DNA of 64,000 nt from Candidatus Nitrosotenuis cloacae (GTDB lineage: Archaea; Thermoproteota; Nitrososphaeria; Nitrososphaerales; Nitrosopumilaceae): the NCBI RefSeq assembly GCF_000955905.1, contig NZ_CP011097.1, positions 1,018,582-1,082,581 on the forward strand, written 5' to 3'. Positions 34,370 through 44,197 of the stretch are shown in pieces (within the stretch, counting starts at the first letter, position 1; every line of letters begins with the position of its first letter). A model generated the notes under the pieces. It was not told the DNA's origin. It saw only the letters and a program-made list of their open reading frames with translations, and ran no database searches. Both the position numbers and the translations under genes were made by a program.

Positions 34370-34648
34370 ATGATGTTTGATAAGATAATCACGGGATTCT
34401 TTGTTGGCATACTCGGTACGTTGTGGTTCTTCACAAGGCGCTGCGAGCTGCCACACAAACATACCATCATCATATACGACATGCTTGGAAAACAAGCAAA
34501 GCTGGATGGGTTGCGAACCAGCTTTAACACCAAGATAGTTGCAGTAAGCTTTGCCAAACACTATACCACAGTGTTTCCCCAGTACGAGTTTGTACTAGAA
34601 TCAAGCCTGCCAAACATCAGGCGCAGATTTTTGGTCTCTCAGAAATAA
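34370..34648 (+). CDS. Small membrane-anchored hypothetical protein (92 aa)
   Basis: ATG at 34370, 20-29 bases after TATA-like CCTAAATATC, gives an N-terminal hydrophobic helix (DKIITGFFVGILGTLWFFT) followed by a soluble domain (HKHTIIIYDMLGKQAKLDG, then YTTVFPQYEFVLESSLPN). No family recognised. It overlaps the convergent zinc-finger gene by 10 bases. Confidence 0.55.
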   Translation: MMFDKIITGFFVGILGTLWFFTRRCELPHKHTIIIYDMLGKQAKLDGLRTSFNTKIVAVSFAKHYTTVFPQYEFVLESSLPNIRRRFLVSQK

Positions 34649-35001
34649 TGCATCTTCATGTGGTTTTGCAACAAGACCTCATACGGTGTGACATAACCGC
34701 AATGACTACACGAAAACATTGAATTTGCAGGTTTTGCCTTTTGTAGTGGCTTCTCATGGAGTGCTTTTATCACAATAAACTCGTCTTTTGGCAATACGCC
34801 ATAGTTTGAGGTCTCACCAATTGAGGCAAAAAACTCCTTTATTGCCTTGACTACATGCTCAGGCTCTAATTTTGTGTCATCAAATTTGGATAATACAAAC
34901 TCGTGCAGCTTCATTGTAGGAATAGCCTCAAGCCAGTCAGATACGAACACTGCCAGATCATGCTTGAGGTGTTCTATTTCGCGGCAGTCAATTGTGATCA
35001 T
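34639..35001 (-). CDS. Protein with C-terminal C2H2 zinc finger (120 aa)
   Basis: Residues 1-90 form a helical domain (DLAVFVSDWLEAIPTMKLHE, KAIKEFFASIGE); residues 95-118 form a C2H2-type finger, FSCSHCGYVTPYEVLLQNHM then KMHYF (C-x2-C-x12-H-x4-H-like spacing). Probably a nucleic-acid-binding regulator; the target is unknown. Confidence 0.65.
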   Translation of the reverse strand: MITIDCREIEHLKHDLAVFVSDWLEAIPTMKLHEFVLSKFDDTKLEPEHVVKAIKEFFASIGETSNYGVLPKDEFIVIKALHEKPLQKAKPANSMFSCSHCGYVTPYEVLLQNHMKMHYF

Positions 35002-35121
35002 TACACCCAGTAACGATCGTCGCGTATTTTTAGATGTGGATTTGCCGTTTTCACAAACTTAAGGATTGCTGATGAGTCCTATCAAATCCCTAAATACAAA
35101 ATCAAACATCACGAGTATTCG

Positions 35122-35712
35122 ATGGCAAAAAATCTCGTCGTGTGTTCAATGCTGCTGAGCTTTTTTGTCATCATATCTACGATATTACCAAGCTTTGCGG
35201 ATGAGACCAAGGCAACTGATCAGATAAAAAAGAATCCTGCAATGATGGATATGCTAAAGAAAATAGAATTATCAAAAAAGATCCTATCTCAGATGCAAGA
35301 GGGAAAGAAAATAGACAATACCAAATCGCAACAAATGCAAGAGATACGAAACAAGGTCAAATCAAGCCTTGATGAGCAGGTAAACAGAATGAACAAGGAT
35401 TTTGAGGTGTATAATTCACAAAATGCATTTGCAAGGTTTGTCTCAAAAAAACCGGCTGAAATCCAGCCAATATACCAAGGAATGTTTGACTATCAGCAAG
35501 AAAAAATTAATTCTGCAAAAGCAGAGCGTGATAGAATCTTGGCAGGTGGAGGTAAATTCCAGGACGCCTGGGAAGCATATCACAAAATATCTGCAACAAA
35601 AAAGGTCAAGTTAGTGCAGCTAAACAAAGACTATAACATCAGATATGCGAACGCCAATATAGAAATACAAAATGCATTTGATGAGAAAGGCAAGCTGCCA
35701 AGAACAGACTAG
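35122..35712 (+). CDS. Exported helical protein (196 aa)
   Basis: A signal peptide (VVCSMLLSFFVIISTILPSF, cleavage after FADE region) precedes a highly charged, Lys- and Gln-rich helical protein with coiled-coil tendency (MLKKIELSKKILSQMQEGKK). No Cys in the mature part and no anchor, so it is likely released or cell-wall associated. Overlaps the MFS gene by 4 bases. No family assigned. Confidence 0.65.
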   Translation: MAKNLVVCSMLLSFFVIISTILPSFADETKATDQIKKNPAMMDMLKKIELSKKILSQMQEGKKIDNTKSQQMQEIRNKVKSSLDEQVNRMNKDFEVYNSQNAFARFVSKKPAEIQPIYQGMFDYQQEKINSAKAERDRILAGGGKFQDAWEAYHKISATKKVKLVQLNKDYNIRYANANIEIQNAFDEKGKLPRTD

Positions 35713-36989
35713 GACATTGCTTTTTCTGATAATCTGTGATGCGAATAAAACCTAAAGAGCACAATAGAGCCAACCAGGATAACTGAAGATGCTACAAATG
35801 TCGCCATGTAGTTCCAGTGTACTGTTATCACACCTGCAGTTAGAGCCCCTGCAAACACACCCATTCCAACCATTGAACTATTGACGCCCAAATACGTGCC
35901 CTCAAAGCCTTTTGGGATGGTCTTGAATAGCAAAACAGAGTTTGCGGTAGTAAATATGGAAAAGCCCACTACCATTAGGCACATGGACAACATGGCAAAT
36001 GCCAGCAATGCATAGCCAGAAAACAGACTAATCAAAAAGCCTGCAATCAGAACGCCCAAAATTCTTGGGATGTATGCCACCATGGTGGATTTTTCCTCAC
36101 CCACTCGTGAGATCAGCTTTGGTGCAACAAAGAAAATTGCCGCCATCATACAGGTCTGAATCAGGTATAGTGTGAATACTGTAGAGTCTGAAAGATGCAA
36201 GCTTTTGAAAAACGGAGTCAGGGCGGTAAAGTAGATGTTGCTTCCAAAATAAAACAATAGGTTTGCCAAAAACAAAAATCCTATTTCGTGTGACACTTTT
36301 CCCTTTAGGATTGATATGATGTGCTTGTAGTCGTGGATGTTTGGAATTTTTGGAAAAACAAAATGATGGTGCATCCTAAAATGGCTAAAGATGTGTTGTA
36401 TGCCGTATACCGAGTGAGCTATGGTGTGGCGCTCTATGTGGAAGTTGCTCTTGGTGATTTGTGAACTGATAGCCAGTGCTATTCCAGTCGATAGTGCGCA
36501 GATCATAAAGTATTGTCTACTATCAAAGTAAAGGCTCCACACTGCACCAATTAACATTGCACCAAGACTGCCAAACGTGGATAAAATTGAGGTTCTTGCG
36601 AATAATCGGCCCCATTCGTTGTTCTTGCTAGTCTCCATTACAAGCATCTGAGTTACCTGTCCCCGTGCAGTCAAAAAGAAACCAGCGATTGGAGATATGG
36701 CAAAGATTGGCTCGATGTCATTTACAAAATACAGCCATACACAGCAAAGCAGTATGACTGAAAATGACGATAACAGTACTGCCTTTTTTGCATGGTATCT
36801 ATCTAGGACCTTACCCCACACTATAGAGCCAAGAGCAGCTGCTCCATAATGAATGGCAATCATAATTGAGACTTCGCTTATGCCACCACCCAGATGAATC
36901 ACAAACAATGGAATTGCGGTGTGTAGTCCTTCGGCGGCAATGTTGATAGGCAGAATAAACCAAATCCATCTCTTGCTTTCTGAATCCAA
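35709..36989 (-). CDS. Major facilitator superfamily transporter
   Basis: A 426-residue protein with about 12 transmembrane helices. The loop after helix 2 (GSIVWGKVLDRYHAKKAV) is the MFS motif G-x-x-x-D-R-x-x-x-R/K. A His-rich stretch (HFRMHHHFVFPKIPNIHDYKH abbreviated) lies in the central cytoplasmic loop. Substrate unknown; drug or metabolite export is typical. Confidence 0.85.
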   Translation of the reverse strand: MDSESKRWIWFILPINIAAEGLHTAIPLFVIHLGGGISEVSIMIAIHYGAAALGSIVWGKVLDRYHAKKAVLLSSFSVILLCCVWLYFVNDIEPIFAISPIAGFFLTARGQVTQMLVMETSKNNEWGRLFARTSILSTFGSLGAMLIGAVWSLYFDSRQYFMICALSTGIALAISSQITKSNFHIERHTIAHSVYGIQHIFSHFRMHHHFVFPKIPNIHDYKHIISILKGKVSHEIGFLFLANLLFYFGSNIYFTALTPFFKSLHLSDSTVFTLYLIQTCMMAAIFFVAPKLISRVGEEKSTMVAYIPRILGVLIAGFLISLFSGYALLAFAMLSMCLMVVGFSIFTTANSVLLFKTIPKGFEGTYLGVNSSMVGMGVFAGALTAGVITVHWNYMATFVASSVILVGSIVLFRFYSHHRLSEKAMS

Positions 36990-37062
36990 TTCCCAGAATT
37001 AGGCCAGAACAGGCACTAATCTATGATGCATTAAAAATTCTTGTACAGAATAGTCGAATTGT

Positions 37063-37671
37063 TTAGTTTGCGCCCATTTCCATGGATTCGCTCAATTCAA
37101 TGGTGTGTGATTGTGGGGTTATCTCGGTTCCGTTTCCCATAGTAGAGTCTTCTTCCATTTCAATGTCTTCTTCCATTACAATTTCTTCATCTTCGGTTTC
37201 TTCGTCAGGTGTTTCTTCCGTAGTTTCTTCTGGTACTGGCAGTCCTGCAATCAGTCCAGATAGTTCCTCGTGTGATGGATCATGATCAGAGACCCAACCT
37301 CTTTGCAAGAGAACTTGGTAGCTAGATTCCTTGACACATGCAGGATGGAAATTGCTTGCCTTGAATACCAGTTGCATTCCATCGGCGCATTGAATTTCAT
37401 GTGGATCTGTGCCACTCACTAGCTGTTGTCTTGGTGATGCGACTTCTTCCATCATGGTTGTTTCCATTTCATCTTCCATGACTTCTTCTTCCGTGACATC
37501 GTCTCCTACTGCATCATCTTCCATTACCTCGCCTTCAGTCTCTTCTGTGACTTCTTCTTCGGTAATTTCCGCTTCAGGTGCTTCTGATTCTTGTGCAAAT
37601 ACCGCACCATCAAACGCAAAGATTGTAGATGCCGTGATTGCCAATAACAAAAGCAGGGCCAGATTCTGCAT
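37063..37671 (-). CDS. Secreted acidic protein with shared C-terminal Cys module
   Basis: A 202-residue exported protein: signal peptide (NLALLLLLAITASTIFAF), a Glu/Thr-rich low-complexity region (TEEEVTEETEGEVMEDD), a module with SPRQQLVSGTDPHEIQC, MQLVFKASNFHPACVK and LLQRGW, then another acidic tail. The module aligns residue by residue with the C-terminus of the protein at 16243-17457. Highly acidic linkers suggest extracellular metal or cation binding. Confidence 0.7.
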   Translation of the reverse strand: MQNLALLLLLAITASTIFAFDGAVFAQESEAPEAEITEEEVTEETEGEVMEDDAVGDDVTEEEVMEDEMETTMMEEVASPRQQLVSGTDPHEIQCADGMQLVFKASNFHPACVKESSYQVLLQRGWVSDHDPSHEELSGLIAGLPVPEETTEETPDEETEDEEIVMEEDIEMEEDSTMGNGTEITPQSHTIELSESMEMGAN

Positions 37672-37749
37672 TGATTAATCTGATTTGACTTAACATTTAA
37701 CCTTTTTCAAAGTCATAGAATAAGTGCCGAATTATTCAAATTCAACATT

Positions 37750-38136
37750 ATGAAGATGGATTCGGAAACATTTGGCATAGAAAAGGGTCATGGCCAAGAA
37801 GCAATAGAATGGCTAAACGAGGAAGCAAAAAAAGATAATCTAAAATTCGAGGCAAGGCTGTATGGCCAAGAAATAGAGACACAAAACTTTGGGGCCTTTG
37901 AGATGTTTTCATGGATTGGTGATGTCCAGACAGCAAGAAAGATGACAATCAAAGTAAGCAAACGATTTAAGATCAAAGTAATCGAAGGAGGCTACAAAAC
38001 CAAGGAAAAGATCTTCAAGCTCGCAAAACAAGACTATGGGGTAGTAAGAAAAGGAGACAAAGTCATTGGACATTTGGCGTTTTCTGCACCGGTGCTTGGT
38101 GGCAAGTGGAAGGTCTCAGAGGAAGAGCTTCGCTAA
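37750..38136 (+). CDS. Hypothetical protein (128 aa)
   Basis: Soluble alpha/beta protein: GQEAIEWLNEEAKKDNLKFE, then MFSWIGDVQTARKMTIKVSK and DKVIGHLAFSAPVLGGKWKV. No known motif. ATG at 37750 or 37756. It lies 32 bases upstream of the dehydrogenase gene on the same strand. Confidence 0.6.
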   Translation: MKMDSETFGIEKGHGQEAIEWLNEEAKKDNLKFEARLYGQEIETQNFGAFEMFSWIGDVQTARKMTIKVSKRFKIKVIEGGYKTKEKIFKLAKQDYGVVRKGDKVIGHLAFSAPVLGGKWKVSEEELR

Positions 38137-38168
38137 AGCACAAATAAGCAAGACTTGCAAATTTTTTC

Positions 38169-39044
38169 ATGAGAGTTGGAATTGTCGGAACTGGTTTGCT
38201 TGGCAATGCTGTAGGATTGAATTTGCTAAAGCGAGGCCATACCCTAACAGCATACAATCGAACCAGATCAAAGACTGCCGAACTAGAACAAAACGGTGCA
38301 AAAATAGTCAATTCCCCAAAACAAGTGTCTGAGAGTTCGGATGTTGTATTTACCATAGTAAAAAATGCAGATGCCGTAAGAAAGGTTTCATTTGGTGATG
38401 ACTGTGTTGCGTGCGGAAAGCACGATGGATTGATAGTGTGTGATATGAGTACAATAAATCCTATTTCCTCAAAAGAAATTGCATCAGAGTTTGCAAGTAG
38501 AGGGGTTGCATTTTTGGACACGCCAGTAATGGGTGGGCCAAATGTTGCAATAACAGGGGAGCTTGTAATGATGGTCGGAGGAGACAAGAATACATTTGAG
38601 AAATGCAAGGGCCTGCTTGATGATATAGCAAACAAGGTTTTTCATTTGGGTCCAAACGGAACTGCACATTCTGTAAAGCTTGCAATGAATCTACAAATTG
38701 CAATGCTATCGCTTGCATTATCAGAGGGAATTACGCTTGCAAGAGGGGCAAAAATAGAGCCCGAGGTGTTTTTGCAAATCCTAAACTCTACTTATTTCAA
38801 GACAGGCATGAGTGAAAACAAGGCGTACAAGATGATAAAAGGCGAGTTTGCCCCAACTTTTACTCTGGCAAACCTAAGAAAGGATTTGGACACAATAAAC
38901 GAGGCAGCAGAATCATTTGGCCTGAATCTGCCAATGGCTACAAAGGCAAACCAAGTGTACCAGGATGCGGAAGAAAACGGATTTGGCCAGCTGGATTACA
39001 CTGCCATACTGCAGTATTTGGAAAAACACGCAAAATCAAAATGA
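38169..39044 (+). CDS. NAD(P)-dependent beta-hydroxyacid dehydrogenase family
   Basis: A 291-residue 3-hydroxyisobutyrate-dehydrogenase-like enzyme. N-terminal Rossmann motif VGIVGTGLLGNAVG, substrate-binding DTPVMGGPNVAITGELVMM, catalytic Lys in GTAHSVKLAMNLQIA, and the C-terminal KDLDTINEAAESFGLNLPM are typical. It may reduce succinic or glyoxylic semialdehydes or oxidise a hydroxyacid; a role in the 3-hydroxypropionate/4-hydroxybutyrate carbon cycle is conceivable but not shown. Confidence 0.87.
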   Translation: MRVGIVGTGLLGNAVGLNLLKRGHTLTAYNRTRSKTAELEQNGAKIVNSPKQVSESSDVVFTIVKNADAVRKVSFGDDCVACGKHDGLIVCDMSTINPISSKEIASEFASRGVAFLDTPVMGGPNVAITGELVMMVGGDKNTFEKCKGLLDDIANKVFHLGPNGTAHSVKLAMNLQIAMLSLALSEGITLARGAKIEPEVFLQILNSTYFKTGMSENKAYKMIKGEFAPTFTLANLRKDLDTINEAAESFGLNLPMATKANQVYQDAEENGFGQLDYTAILQYLEKHAKSK

Positions 39045-39158
39045 GGGATCTGCTCTTTTCTTGCGAATATACACACGGTATGATAACCCAACTATAACAA
39101 ATAGCACACCTGTAACTGCAGACCATGCAACAAATGGAGCAAACTGAAGCTCGGCCAT
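39036..39158 (-). CDS. Single-helix small membrane protein (40 aa)
   Basis: ATG at 39158 gives 40 residues: a transmembrane helix (VAWSAVTGVLFVIVGLSY) and a basic tail (YIRKKRADPSF). Overlaps the dehydrogenase gene end by 9 bases. The ATG is preceded by ATCATACA, a start-site context seen also at 34291 (AATCATACA). Function unknown. Confidence 0.55.
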   Translation of the reverse strand: MAELQFAPFVAWSAVTGVLFVIVGLSYRVYIRKKRADPSF

Positions 39159-39210
39159 TGTATGATCATACCGCACAATAAATAAATAGATTTGATGATT
39201 GAGCAGCTAC

Positions 39211-39417
39211 ATGCCAGAGATAATCTGCCAAGACTGTGGAGCAAAGTTATTCCATGAGAACGAGGAGACACTCAAAATCGAGGACGCAATCCACAAAAAG
39301 TTTTGCAGAAAAAAGATAGGCGAAACACACAGCTACATGCATCGCGATTCTGGACACATGTCCACATTTGATCCAGAGCGAGCAGCAGACCAGAAAGGCA
39401 AAGCACTACTCAAGTAA
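39211..39417 (+). CDS. Small zinc-ribbon protein (68 aa)
   Basis: ATG at 39211 (MPEIICQDCGAKLF) is preferred to TTG at 39199. CxxC at residues 6-9 and a later HKKFCRKK provide possible zinc ligands, followed by a His-rich stretch (THSYMHRDSGHM). The TPR gene begins at the base after the stop, so translation is coupled. Confidence 0.65.
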   Translation: MPEIICQDCGAKLFHENEETLKIEDAIHKKFCRKKIGETHSYMHRDSGHMSTFDPERAADQKGKALLK

Positions 39418-39900
39418 ATGAGTGAGATTTTCGACTCGGCCATAACAGAATTCAATTTAGGCAATTACAAAAAGGCGCTAGTTCTGTTTGATCAAACCCT
39501 AGCAATAGAACCACTCCACATTATGGCACTAATCAAAAAGGGCAACATTTTGGGCAAATTTGCAAAATATTCAGATGCCATCACATGCTATGATATTGTA
39601 CTAGGTATAGAGCCTCAAAACAGGCTGGCACTCGTAAACAAGGGCCTTGCCCTCCATTACCTGCAAAGATACGATGACGCAATTGTTTGTTATAATATGA
39701 TACTAGAAACAAAGCCAGACAGTGCCATCACACTATACAACAAGGCATCCAGCCTAGTAAGAAAGGGGGAGACAAAACAAGGACTGGAGGTTTTGCAAGC
39801 GGCAATTGACGTTGATTTTTCCTGCAAATACAAGGCCAGAACAGACATTGATTTTGAGTCAATCCAGAAAACAAACGAATTCAAGAAACTGGTTTTGTAA
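39418..39900 (+). CDS. TPR repeat protein (160 aa)
   Basis: Three to four tetratricopeptide repeats cover most of the protein (KALVLFDQTLAIEPLHIMAL, DAITCYDIVLGIEPQN, DAIVCYNMILETKPDS), ending with a short divergent repeat. Acts presumably as an adaptor; partner may be the zinc-ribbon protein encoded immediately upstream. Confidence 0.8.
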   Translation: MSEIFDSAITEFNLGNYKKALVLFDQTLAIEPLHIMALIKKGNILGKFAKYSDAITCYDIVLGIEPQNRLALVNKGLALHYLQRYDDAIVCYNMILETKPDSAITLYNKASSLVRKGETKQGLEVLQAAIDVDFSCKYKARTDIDFESIQKTNEFKKLVL

Positions 39901-39933
39901 AAATATAATACGATATCATAATTGCAAATCATA

Positions 39934-41148
39934 GTGACTCAAGAGCTAAGCTATGACATAGTTGTGGTTGGTGCAGGGCCTGCAGGCTCGTCTGCGGCAT
40001 TTTCTGCAGCCAAGCTAGGGCATCGAGTGGCACTAGTAGAAAAAGAAGAAACAGTTGCACAGACAGTTCGAACAAGCGGTGTTACGTGGATGGACTCTAT
40101 AAAAGAGTTTGAGATTCCCGAGTATTGCTACAATCCGGTGAAAAACTATGGGTTTTGCTCTCCAAACAACGAGGTTGTGATATCAGGGAAAATTGCAATG
40201 GCCGCAGTGTTGGATGTAAGAAAGACATACCGATGGCTTGCAGAAAAGGCGCAAAAGCAAGACGTAGAACTATTCCTAAACACGACAATTACTGGTGCTG
40301 CAAGAGACCAGCACGGAATCACACTATCTGCGACATCTCCAAACGGTGAGATCTCATTTCACTGTAAGATAGTAATTGATGCAAGCGGGTTTCAAACTAT
40401 TGTTGGAAAATCCCTGGGCCTAACAACACAGTGGAAGCGATTTGGTGCCGGTGCAGAATATGAGGTAGAGGCAGAAAATGCAGACCCAGACACCTGGTGG
40501 CTAATGGTAGGACAAGATTATTCACCTGCAGGCTATGCGTGGATTTTCCCATTGGGTGGAAAAATTGTCAGAATTGGCGTCGGTGTAGGAAAACCAGAAT
40601 CCCCACTAGACCCAACTGAGCGGCTAAAAGAGATAATTGAGAAAAAGCTTGGACCAATTGCAAAGCTTGGCAAGATAACACCAATTGAATTCCATTATGG
40701 CTTGATTCCAAATGACGGCCTCTCCAGAAAGACAGTTTATGATAATTTGATTTTGGTTGGAGACACTGCAGGTCAGGCAAATCCGCTGGTACTGGAAGGA
40801 ATTAGATACGCAATTAGATTTGGGCGAGTGGCAGGGGAGACTGCAGCAAATGCAATTCATAGGGGCGATCTATCAGAGAAATCCCTCATATCATACGAGG
40901 AGAACTGGAAAAAAGCAATCCAGTCCAAGATAAACTCTGCATCAAAGGTCCAAGCGCGATGGATTGGACTCTCTGATCAGGAGTGGGACAAGGAACTGGA
41001 CATAATCAGGGAGCTAAGCATTGATGAGTTTTTGGACTTTATCAAGGCAGACTTTGGACTTGCAAGCATAGTAAAGATGGCAGTCAGCCACCCAAAACTA
41101 GCAGTACGTCAATTATTCAATATTGTTAAAGGCGCGACAGGAAAATAG
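39934..41148 (+). CDS. Geranylgeranyl reductase-family flavoprotein
   Basis: GTG at 39934 is chosen because TATA box AATATAAT (39902-39909) lies about 28 bases upstream; a TTG at 39922 is the alternative. The 404-residue protein has FAD motif VVVGAGPAGSSAAF, the family motif DASGFQTIVGK, and GDTAGQANPLVLEGIRYAI. Family members reduce isoprenoid chains of archaeal lipids or related polyprenyl groups; digeranylgeranylglycerophospholipid reductase is one possibility, but several paralogues with other substrates exist in these archaea. Confidence 0.82.
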   Translation: MTQELSYDIVVVGAGPAGSSAAFSAAKLGHRVALVEKEETVAQTVRTSGVTWMDSIKEFEIPEYCYNPVKNYGFCSPNNEVVISGKIAMAAVLDVRKTYRWLAEKAQKQDVELFLNTTITGAARDQHGITLSATSPNGEISFHCKIVIDASGFQTIVGKSLGLTTQWKRFGAGAEYEVEAENADPDTWWLMVGQDYSPAGYAWIFPLGGKIVRIGVGVGKPESPLDPTERLKEIIEKKLGPIAKLGKITPIEFHYGLIPNDGLSRKTVYDNLILVGDTAGQANPLVLEGIRYAIRFGRVAGETAANAIHRGDLSEKSLISYEENWKKAIQSKINSASKVQARWIGLSDQEWDKELDIIRELSIDEFLDFIKADFGLASIVKMAVSHPKLAVRQLFNIVKGATGK

Positions 41149-41152
41149 AATT

Positions 41153-44146
41153 TTATTCTATTCTAAAGAAATCCGACACTATCAGATCATGATACTCTAG
41201 CTGCGCTACATACACTCCAGGACCATACGATTTTGACAGGACCTGATTAAAGTGTCCAGACGCATTGTCCTTTAGTGGTATTTCGTCTATTCGCTCGCCG
41301 CTCTGATCAAAGATATCAACGTAAATGTCCTCAGGGAACGCCACTGTTTTGTATATGGCGCCAGACAAATACAATTTTCCATCATCCACATATGCATCCA
41401 GTATTCCTATCTTTGAGCGGCTAGGCAGGTATCGCTCTATCATGGACTGTAACTCGGATATCTTGGATTTTGCAGATGATGTGTCTCTGTCATGCAATGA
41501 ATTTTTGATATCAGAGATAACTCCATCAAACTTTTCCTTGTTTGCATTGTATCCAGTTTTTCCAAATGTCTCAATAAAGTTCTGTAAATCCTCAAACTGT
41601 CTGGCCAAGTCCACATTTTGCGTATAGCCCTTTGATGGTGGAGGAGTCTTGGCAGTAATAGTTGGCTTTTCTGCAATGTCGATAATTTGCGAGCCGATGG
41701 CGTTTCTCCACTGTAGCTTCACCACATACAATCCAGGCTCGGTTGGTGCAAACCACTGGGTGTAGAAATCTCCATCTTTGGTATCAGAGAACTTTAGTGT
41801 GCTGTGCTGGCTTCCCTGCATGTCATATACTGTAAGGTAGAGATTTTCACGTCTATCAAATAGTTCCTTGTCTACTGCGCCATTCATTACCCAGATTTGT
41901 GATTCTGGATTGTATGAAATATCAAATAGTATTTTTTTGTGATTGTCTTCTAGTTCGTCGGATACAAAGTTACGGATCTCTTGTAGCTTCTTTTCTGCAT
42001 CATCCCAGTTTCCATAATCTACCAGCTCATACGCATCTTCTGTTAGAGTGAGAAATTCCTGTGAGTGAGAGTCAAATCCTGCATTGTAGAATGTATTTAC
42101 AAAGCCAGAGATCTGTTCCAGTTTTTTGCGATACTCGATTCTCTTTATCTCATCAAGAGAATAGCCCTCCTCTGAGCCAAACGGATCCTCTGAATATTTC
42201 TCAGAGACCTCTCGCCACTCATCAAATAGCGCCCGAACTTGGTTGTCTGCGGAATCAAGGTCTTTTTTGACCACCAAGTCTCGTGCCTCATCTAGGCGTA
42301 TTTTCATAGAATCAGTAAAGTCAAGATATCCTGGCAGGAACTTGTTGTGTCGCTCGCCAAGTAAAATGAGATTTTCAATTGATTTTGCGCGCTGTAGAAT
42401 TTCGGATGCACGAATCTTGTACGCGTCCTTTGTGTAAGAGTCAAGCTTTGCACGAATTATCGAGCCTTGTGTACTGTAATAGTTTAGGAGGACTTCGATT
42501 TTGTCGATTTTGTTTATTGTTGGATTTCCTTTTTCGATTTCTATTGCGGTTTCTATGACCTTTAGCGCGTTTGTTATAGTATTGAGACTCTCATAGTCAG
42601 ATTGCAACTCCGCCTTTGATCGTAGTTTTTCATAGTCAAACTTTAGAACAGACAACGGGCTGCGCTTTTCCCTTAGATCATTAATTGATGCCTCATAATC
42701 AGATACAATATCGAGTATCTCGTTTAGTGTTTGCGCATCCTTTACCTTGTCCAGTAAAATCTGGAACGAGTCAATCATGGACTCGTTTCCGGAATTATTA
42801 TTTTTGGCAAACGTTATGGTGCTTGATATTCGAGATGAAATTTCTATGACATTTTTCATGTCAATGATTTCCTGCTGTGAGTCGATGATGTCTTGTGGTG
42901 AGGTTGCACTGGAGAGCTTGCTCATCAGCGAATCCAGTCTTGGCTGAATTAGTATTGCAAGTTCGGAATTATCTGTGCTGTTTGAGGATACGAATCTGTC
43001 TACTTTGTCCAGATGTCTCAAAAGTAGTGCAGCCTCGTGCAGCTTGTCGACCTTTGGTTTTGTCTCTAGGAACTTTGCCAGAGTTTCCTTGCCAAGCAAT
43101 GATTCACGCAGCTGACTCCATTCGGTTCTGACCAGTCTTGATAGGTTGTCGTCTTTTTTGAGTGTGCCATCAAGTAGTCTTGCTTCGGTTAAGAGATTCA
43201 CCAAGTCGTTTAGCTCCTCGGTGTAGACTGGTCCCGTGCCTCGTGCAAAGATAAAGCCGATTTCCTCTTTGACCAGCCTGTTCATTATGGATTGGGATTT
43301 TGTCATCAGGTTTAGCAATAATTGGTTCAGCTCTGAGTAGCTAAGTTGTTTTTCCTGTGGTGCCTTTTGTGGGTCCACATTTGTTATGGAAACATAAATG
43401 TCGCTTAGCTCCTTTATTGCGGACTTGTCATCACCAATTCCAGAGTAAAACACAATTCCGGCAGTCTGCCTGTCGATTTTTTTTGCCTCATCGACATCCA
43501 GTTTTGATTCTGTGACTAGTGATTTTGTGGTTGCAAATGCGGTTTCCACTGCAGGTCGGATTCTGTAATCCAAATCCAGTATGTCTGCTTCTGCAGAATA
43601 TTCCAAGAATAGATCAACGTAGAGATCCTTTAGCTTGGAAAGATCAGTAGTTGTTTGTAGCTCAGAAAATCTTGCCTCATAATCACTTGATATGGTGGAA
43701 GATTTTTTGACTGATGAGATTTTTGATTCTATTAATGAAACTGCAGATCCCAGATAGTCCTTGCCGGATTTTTCTTGGAGTTTTTCGTTTTTGACAGTAA
43801 ATGAGCTTGATGCGGTGTAATCACCATAAAATATTCTAACATCGTATTTTCCTGTCAGCCCACAAATCTTGCCGGTAAGCGGAATCGGGTCTGTTACAAA
43901 ATTGCCATTTGATAGGGGCTTTAGCTGCTGAATCTGGCAGAGATCCCCATTTGGGTTTATTATTTGAGTTACAACATACAAGTCTGGTGAGACCTGTGCC
44001 AACTCTCCAAAGACAAAGACGTTTTCGCCCTTTTTGTAATCACCAAAAGTATCAAGTAGAATGATTCTGGATGAGCTTTGCGAGAATGCATTGGTTGGAA
44101 TCAGCAGCATAGCCAATAGTACCACTACTGTACCAACTTTACGCAT
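41153..44146 (-). CDS. Large exported coiled-coil/Ig-like surface protein (997 aa)
   Basis: Signal peptide (KVGTVVVLLAMLLIPTNAF), an N-terminal beta domain (residues 28-125, with Cys pair CQIQQ/KICGL), a central helical region of about 600 residues with many charged helices, and two C-terminal beta-sandwich domains with similar endings (GLYVVKLQWR and GVYVAQLEYH). No C-terminal anchor or PEFG signal. The architecture suggests a long stalk on the cell surface. No catalytic motif seen. Confidence 0.75.
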   Translation of the reverse strand: MRKVGTVVVLLAMLLIPTNAFSQSSSRIILLDTFGDYKKGENVFVFGELAQVSPDLYVVTQIINPNGDLCQIQQLKPLSNGNFVTDPIPLTGKICGLTGKYDVRIFYGDYTASSSFTVKNEKLQEKSGKDYLGSAVSLIESKISSVKKSSTISSDYEARFSELQTTTDLSKLKDLYVDLFLEYSAEADILDLDYRIRPAVETAFATTKSLVTESKLDVDEAKKIDRQTAGIVFYSGIGDDKSAIKELSDIYVSITNVDPQKAPQEKQLSYSELNQLLLNLMTKSQSIMNRLVKEEIGFIFARGTGPVYTEELNDLVNLLTEARLLDGTLKKDDNLSRLVRTEWSQLRESLLGKETLAKFLETKPKVDKLHEAALLLRHLDKVDRFVSSNSTDNSELAILIQPRLDSLMSKLSSATSPQDIIDSQQEIIDMKNVIEISSRISSTITFAKNNNSGNESMIDSFQILLDKVKDAQTLNEILDIVSDYEASINDLREKRSPLSVLKFDYEKLRSKAELQSDYESLNTITNALKVIETAIEIEKGNPTINKIDKIEVLLNYYSTQGSIIRAKLDSYTKDAYKIRASEILQRAKSIENLILLGERHNKFLPGYLDFTDSMKIRLDEARDLVVKKDLDSADNQVRALFDEWREVSEKYSEDPFGSEEGYSLDEIKRIEYRKKLEQISGFVNTFYNAGFDSHSQEFLTLTEDAYELVDYGNWDDAEKKLQEIRNFVSDELEDNHKKILFDISYNPESQIWVMNGAVDKELFDRRENLYLTVYDMQGSQHSTLKFSDTKDGDFYTQWFAPTEPGLYVVKLQWRNAIGSQIIDIAEKPTITAKTPPPSKGYTQNVDLARQFEDLQNFIETFGKTGYNANKEKFDGVISDIKNSLHDRDTSSAKSKISELQSMIERYLPSRSKIGILDAYVDDGKLYLSGAIYKTVAFPEDIYVDIFDQSGERIDEIPLKDNASGHFNQVLSKSYGPGVYVAQLEYHDLIVSDFFRIE

Positions 44147-44197
44147 AGATGAGATCAGGTCGGAAAAGACTACTTAAGCCTTAGGTATGATTTCTCC

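Noticed and set aside
35041-35121. C/D-box sRNA suggested by GCTGATGAG
   Set aside because: A C-box-like element is present but no D or D' box at proper distance was found.
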